From positions 1-10,047 of the forward strand of contig PAHB01000049.1 in assembly GCA_002704665.1 (NCBI GenBank): a stretch of 10,047 nucleotides of DNA, read 5' to 3'. How positions within the stretch are numbered: the first letter of the stretch is position 1; every line of letters begins with the position of its first letter. The notes beneath the pieces are model-generated. The model did not search any database and was not told the DNA's origin. It saw only the letters and a program-made list of their open reading frames with translations. Source of the DNA: Pseudomonadota bacterium. Its GTDB lineage: Bacteria; Pseudomonadota; Gammaproteobacteria; Burkholderiales; Eutrophovitaceae. Of the stretch, positions 7,012 through 10,047 are shown piece by piece. The position numbers and the translations under genes were made by a program.

Positions 7012-7671
7012 TTAAAAGAGATAAGGATTCTTCCATTTTTGGCCAAAGGATCCTGCTACCAAAGCTTCCATGCCATAACGCAATGATTTCATATATCCAG
7101 CCGCATTTTCACCCGAAAAATCACAAACTCCTCGTCCCTTATTTCGAGGATTTGGTGTCAAAAGTAATACTCCATGCGCATGCGACCAAAGAGAAAGAGC
7201 AACGAAGCGCGCATCATTTTTTTTTGCTGTGGGTAATGCGTCTTTTACTATTGCCACAAATTGATCAAAACACGCTTTTCCAGCAGATTTAACTTCATTA
7301 TCTGTTAAATTATTGTGTTGAATGCCAAAAATAAGCTGGTGTAATTCTGGATATGCTAAACCAAACTCGACATAATTAGTCATCGCAATAAACAACTTTT
7401 CTTTTGGAAGATTTGCCGAGGCCTGTTTTGAATCTTCCGCCAATCTAATCAACTCGTAACCCTCAATTATCAACGATTTGAGGAGAGCCTGCTTATCTCT
7501 AAAATGCCTGTAAGGAGCGGCATGTGAAACTCCAGCCCTCCGAGAAAGCTCTCTTAGGCATAGGTTCGCAGCGCCGTTTTCCTCCAGTAGATCTCGCGCG
7601 GTGCTAAGCAACGCCACTCTGAGATTGCCATGGTGATATGCCACCTTGTTTTGTTTTAAAAGCTTCCCCAT
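7012..7671 (-). CDS. TetR/AcrR-family transcriptional regulator, WHG C-terminal domain
   Basis: This is a small-molecule-responsive repressor of 219 residues, the normal size. The N-terminal DNA-binding domain spans residues ~12-64: YHHGNLRVALL, then the helix-turn-helix RELSRRAGVSHAAPYRHF at 40-57 and DKQALL. The ligand/dimer domain carries the WHG signature (W162, H166, G167 in LWSHAHG), placing it in the WHG group of TetR proteins. It reads away from the RND permease gene, with a 379-nt shared control region holding repeated GTTTACA half-sites, so autorepression and control of the permease are likely. The ligand cannot be predicted. The start ATG (7671-7669) lacks a strong Shine-Dalgarno. 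Its 3' end faces the barrel gene with only 12 nt between stop codons and no terminator visible there. Nothing shows that it controls the carotenoid genes. Confidence 0.92.
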   Translation of the reverse strand: MGKLLKQNKVAYHHGNLRVALLSTARDLLEENGAANLCLRELSRRAGVSHAAPYRHFRDKQALLKSLIIEGYELIRLAEDSKQASANLPKEKLFIAMTNYVEFGLAYPELHQLIFGIQHNNLTDNEVKSAGKACFDQFVAIVKDALPTAKKNDARFVALSLWSHAHGVLLLTPNPRNKGRGVCDFSGENAAGYMKSLRYGMEALVAGSFGQKWKNPYLF

Positions 7672-7781
7672 TTAATTTTTACTTAGGAGCTTAATTTCAT
7701 CTACTCCAACAAGCACCTCCCAGACTGTCGGTTTCACACATCTACGATAAACGTTGACAACCAAAAGTCTGTTAGGATACC

Positions 7782-7800
7782 ATGTTTACAGCGTTTACAT
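7782..7800. promoter_or_regulatory. Putative TetR operator 1
   Basis: This 19-bp sequence has ATGT and ACAT at its ends and AC/GT inside, so six of nine symmetric base pairs match around the centre at 7791. It can equally be read as two direct copies of GTTTACA at 7784 and 7793. Its size and partial symmetry suit a TetR dimer site. It would overlap a possible tetR promoter on the minus strand. The regulator link is inferred from position. Confidence 0.45.
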
Positions 7801-7832
7801 AAGGATTTTGCCTTATTCTATAAGCAAGGTTT

Positions 7833-7897
7833 GCCCGGATCGAAACTTCCCTTAGAGTGCTGTAAACTGTTGTATGTTTACATATATCGGTCCGGGC
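7833..7897. repeat. Long inverted repeat enclosing an operator-like site
   Basis: The arms at 7833-7843 (GCCCGGATCGA) and 7887-7897 (TCGGTCCGGGC) pair over 11 positions, ten Watson-Crick and one G-T. They enclose 43 nt that hold the smaller TGTAAAC/GTTTACA inverted repeat. The arms are GC-rich against an AT-rich background. No T-run follows, so it is not an intrinsic terminator. It could be a DNA site for a second regulator, or a 5'-leader RNA stem if transcription starts upstream of 7833. Confidence 0.6.
7861..7882. promoter_or_regulatory. Putative TetR operator 2
   Basis: TGTAAAC (7861-7867) and GTTTACA (7876-7882) are perfect 7-bp inverted half-sites separated by 8 nt, 22 bp in all. The same half-site occurs twice in the putative operator about 80 bp upstream. 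The right arm contains the TTTACA of a possible -35 element of the permease promoter, which would suit repression by occlusion. Confidence 0.5.
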
Positions 7898-7906
7898 ATC
7901 TATGCT
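7877..7906 (+). promoter_or_regulatory. Candidate sigma70 promoter for the RND permease gene
   Basis: TTTACA at 7877-7882 (five of six matches to the -35 consensus) is followed after 18 nt by TATGCT at 7901-7906 (four of six to the -10). The -35 overlaps putative operator 2. The transcript would have a leader of roughly 140 nt. This is a hexamer match only, and the extended -10 at 7979 competes with it. Confidence 0.3.
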
Positions 7907-7978
7907 TTCGTAGCCAGACAGATATTTTCAACAGAAACCTCCAGGCGCCTTTAGTGGTTATCTCAGAAACAAATTGTT

Positions 7979-7987
7979 TGCTAAAAT
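7979..7987 (+). promoter_or_regulatory. Candidate extended -10 promoter for the RND permease gene
   Basis: TGCTAAAAT is a good extended -10 element (TG, one base, then TAAAAT with five of six matches). No clear -35 is found at the usual distance, which extended -10 promoters tolerate. It would start transcription about 55 nt before the permease ATG. Confidence 0.3.
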
Positions 7988-8050
7988 ACGAATAAGTTCG
8001 AGACGTCAGATCAACCAAAAAATCTAACTCATTTTTTTAGAAAGTGCCAT

Positions 8051-10047
8051 ATGAGGGAAAAACACGATAAAATTACTCGATTCGCAAAATTTGTCATTCA
8101 ATGGCGTTGGCTGGTCAGCCTAGGAACGATAGTTTTAGTATTTGCCTTAGCTTTAGGAATGAAATTTATCGAATTTCAAACTGATTATCGTATTTTTTTC
8201 TCCGATGAAAACCCGCAATTAGCAGCTTACGAGAAACTACAAAACACCTATTCACGGAACGACGTTCTACAGTTCGTTCTTCAACCCCAGAGCGGAGATA
8301 TTTTTAACCCTCGGTTCTTGGAGAATTTGAGAACACTTACCGAAGAATTCTGGCAAATCCCTTTCACTACCCGCGTCAGCTCCATTGCAAATTTTCAACA
8401 TAGCTATGCTGAGGGCGATAATTTAATCGTTAGAGATTTAGTTGAATTAAACCAATCGATAAATTTAGAAGATGCAAAATATATCCGAAACGTGGTACTT
8501 AATGAACCACTGATCAAAGATCTTTTAGTTTCAGCCGACGGCCGCACTACGGCGGTAAGTGCTACTCTCACCCTACCCTCCAAATCAGTTAATGAAGTAC
8601 CGCTTGCTATGACCAAAGCTCGCGAAATCGCGAAAAAATTCGAGATCGAAAATCCAGGCGTTCGCTTGGAAATAGTCGGCAACATTGCGCTAAACAGCGC
8701 ATTTTTTGAATCTAGTCAGGCAGACGGTAAAACTTTATTTCCTGGAATGATAGTCGTTTTACTCATCATGCTTGCAATTCTATTAAAATCTATGGGAGCC
8801 GTTATCATCACCATCTTCATCATCGCGTTCTCTGTGCTAACAGGTTGGGGAGTGGCTGGCTTCCTCGGAATTGATATGTCAACGCCATCAGCTGGTGCAA
8901 CCGTTGTTATTATGACTTTGGCGGTAGCCGATGCGATTCATATACTAACCACTATGTTTAAAGAAATGAGGGGAGGGCGTACTAGATGGGCAGCGATAGA
9001 AGAATCAATGCGTGTAAATTGCTGGCCAGTCTTCCTCACAAGTATAACCACCGTGATCGGTTTCTTGACCCTCAACTTTTCTGATGCTCCCCCATTCAAT
9101 GATTTAGGAAATATTTGTGCACTTGGAGTGACTGCGGCTTGGGCATTATCTATGACACTTCTGCCTGCGCTAGCTGCTATTTTTCCAATGAAGGCCCGAA
9201 TCAATCCCTCCGAAGGCAAGTTTATGGAAAAGATCGCGGAATTGGTTATTATCAATAAAAACAAACTTTTGGTTATTTCAAGCGTCACCGCCGTAGTGCT
9301 TTTTTCAATGATACCGCGTATCGAATTGAACGATGAATTTGTCAACTACTTTGACAAATCAATGCCTTTCAGACAAGCAGCAGATTTTGCCCTAGAAAAT
9401 TTAACAGGAGTGTACAGAACTGAATGGTCTATTCCTGCAAAAACCTCAGGCGGAATATCTGATCCGGAATATCTATCACGACTTGACCAATTTGCAGATT
9501 TCTTACGAAAACAGGAAAGTGTTGTCCACGTATCTTCCATTACTGACACCTTCAAGAGGTTAAATAAAAATATGCATGGAGATAGCAATGAATATTACAA
9601 ACTCCCAGAGGACAGAAATCTTGCTGCGCAATACCTTCTATTGTACGAAATGTCCTTGCCACAGGGCCTAGACCTAAACAACCAAATAAGCGTGGACAAA
9701 TCTTCTACCCGTATCATTGCGACACTTGAAAATATTTCAACACGCGAATTGCAAAAGTTAGATAGAGCCGCAAAAATTTGGTTGGAAGAAAACTTCGCTC
9801 ACGCAGAAAACAAAAATGCCACTGGGACTTTTGCACTATTCGCCTACATAACAGAGCGAAATATTAACACAATGCTCCTTGGAACCACCCTCGCATTAGC
9901 ACTTATCTCAGGACTATTGATTTTCGCACTCAAAGACCTAAGGCTTGGTTTGATTAGTCTGGTGCCTAACCTACTTCCGGCAGGAATGGCTTTTGGAATA
10001 TGGGCTTTATTAGTAGGGGAAGTTGGTCTGGCGGCTTCTGTGATCAC
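8051..10047 (+). CDS. RND superfamily (MMPL/HAE3-like) permease, 3' end outside window
   Basis: This is an inner-membrane, proton-driven exporter of the RND superfamily, of the patched/MMPL-like kind that bacteria often use for lipids or hydrophobic compounds. The frame is open from the ATG at 8051 to the edge, 665 codons without a stop; family members run to about 750-800 residues, so perhaps 100 are missing. Transmembrane helix 1 is at ~20-37, followed by a first periplasmic loop to ~228 with the family-like TDYRIFFSDENPQLAAYEKL stretch. Helices 2-6 lie between ~229 and ~373, including VADAIHIL at 292-299, whose D294 and H297 fit the conserved helix 4 proton-relay region. Helix 7 is near 397-415, a second loop runs to ~607, and helix 8 is at 608-627. 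A weak AGAAAG at 8039-8044 may serve as Shine-Dalgarno. It is divergent from the TetR gene, the usual pairing for a regulated pump. The substrate is unknown. Confidence 0.92.
   Translation, partial: MREKHDKITRFAKFVIQWRWLVSLGTIVLVFALALGMKFIEFQTDYRIFFSDENPQLAAYEKLQNTYSRNDVLQFVLQPQSGDIFNPRFLENLRTLTEEFWQIPFTTRVSSIANFQHSYAEGDNLIVRDLVELNQSINLEDAKYIRNVVLNEPLIKDLLVSADGRTTAVSATLTLPSKSVNEVPLAMTKAREIAKKFEIENPGVRLEIVGNIALNSAFFESSQADGKTLFPGMIVVLLIMLAILLKSMGAVIITIFIIAFSVLTGWGVAGFLGIDMSTPSAGATVVIMTLAVADAIHILTTMFKEMRGGRTRWAAIEESMRVNCWPVFLTSITTVIGFLTLNFSDAPPFNDLGNICALGVTAAWALSMTLLPALAAIFPMKARINPSEGKFMEKIAELVIINKNKLLVISSVTAVVLFSMIPRIELNDEFVNYFDKSMPFRQAADFALENLTGVYRTEWSIPAKTSGGISDPEYLSRLDQFADFLRKQESVVHVSSITDTFKRLNKNMHGDSNEYYKLPEDRNLAAQYLLLYEMSLPQGLDLNNQISVDKSSTRIIATLENISTRELQKLDRAAKIWLEENFAHAENKNATGTFALFAYITERNINTMLLGTTLALALISGLLIFALKDLRLGLISLVPNLLPAGMAFGIWALLVGEVGLAASVI

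Larger units (their letters stand above)
7672..8050. promoter_or_regulatory. Divergent control region between tetR and the RND permease gene
   Basis: This 379-nt stretch holds no convincing gene. It has four copies of GTTTACA or its complement (7784-7790, 7793-7799, 7861-7867 inverted, 7876-7882), a long inverted repeat at 7833-7897, and several promoter-like hexamers. Towards the permease there is a consensus TTGACA at 7754-7759 with only a poor -10, TTTACA at 7877 with TATGCT at 7901, and an extended -10 near 7979. Towards tetR a possible -10 (TATCCT on the minus strand, 7774-7779) lies directly next to the first operator-like site, which would occupy its spacer. Two overlapping promoters under one repressor is the simplest reading. 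Confidence 0.6.

Noticed and set aside
7038..7054. Palindromes TTTGGCCAAA and AGGATCCT as a terminator between the convergent genes
   Set aside because: They are short, lie inside the tetR coding end, and have no following T-run on either strand.
7782..7802. Six-codon ATG frame (MFTAFT) as a leader peptide
   Set aside because: It consists only of the operator-like repeat sequence, with no Shine-Dalgarno and no attenuator hairpin after it.
7874..7954. 26-codon open frame (MFTYIGPGIYAF...) in the tetR/RND intergenic region
   Set aside because: It has no ribosome-binding site, overlaps the putative operator and the inverted-repeat arm, and has no recognisable features. It is likely chance.
8404..9588. 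Minus-strand open frames opposite the RND gene
   Set aside because: The + strand frame is continuous for 665 codons with clear RND features. The minus frames show no start signals or recognisable protein character.
7012..10047. TetR/RND pair as part of the retinal or carotenoid system
   Set aside because: The pair is oppositely or divergently arranged with its own control region, and no shared half-sites were found near the crt genes. Closeness alone is not enough.

Overview
The window is most simply read as a piece of a marine, low-GC Gram-negative bacterium that lives partly on light. A gammaproteobacterium is the best guess, but this rests on protein style (green/blue-proteorhodopsin-like helix F/G, an outer-membrane barrel protein, a TetR/RND pair) and not on a phylogenetic marker. 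A proteorhodopsin gene is followed on the + strand by every gene needed to turn C15 isoprenoid precursor into its retinal chromophore.

Layout. 1-278: the last ~90 residues of a proteorhodopsin, including the retinal-binding lysine. 300-336: a strong intrinsic-terminator-like hairpin with a T-tract. 346-5705: five tightly packed + strand genes, crtE (GGPP synthase), crtI (phytoene desaturase), crtB (phytoene synthase), crtY (lycopene cyclase) and blh (beta-carotene cleaving dioxygenase). They abut or overlap (gaps of 4 and 12 nt, overlaps of 19 and 4 nt). 5719-6999: a secreted protein with an autotransporter-type outer-membrane beta-barrel, only 13 nt after blh and probably co-transcribed. 7012-7671 (minus strand): a TetR regulator of the WHG C-terminal type, convergent with the barrel gene. 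7672-8050: a 379-nt divergent control region with repeated GTTTACA half-sites and a long inverted repeat. 8051 to the right edge (+): the first 665 codons of an RND/MMPL-like (HAE3-type) permease, cut by the window end.

How the genes work together. CrtE makes geranylgeranyl-PP, CrtB condenses two into phytoene, CrtI desaturates to lycopene, CrtY cyclises to beta-carotene, and Blh splits that into two retinals, which bind the rhodopsin lysine. The hairpin between the rhodopsin and crtE would let the abundant rhodopsin outnumber the catalytic enzymes, with the crt genes fed by read-through. The TetR/RND pair looks like a separate, self-contained regulated export module.

The rhodopsin plus crtEIBY-blh arrangement is well known. 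The parts deserving attention are the glutamine where lycopene cyclases normally carry their catalytic glutamate, the unexplained barrel protein attached to the retinal operon, the terminator placed almost on the crtE start codon, and the repeat-rich tetR/RND control region.
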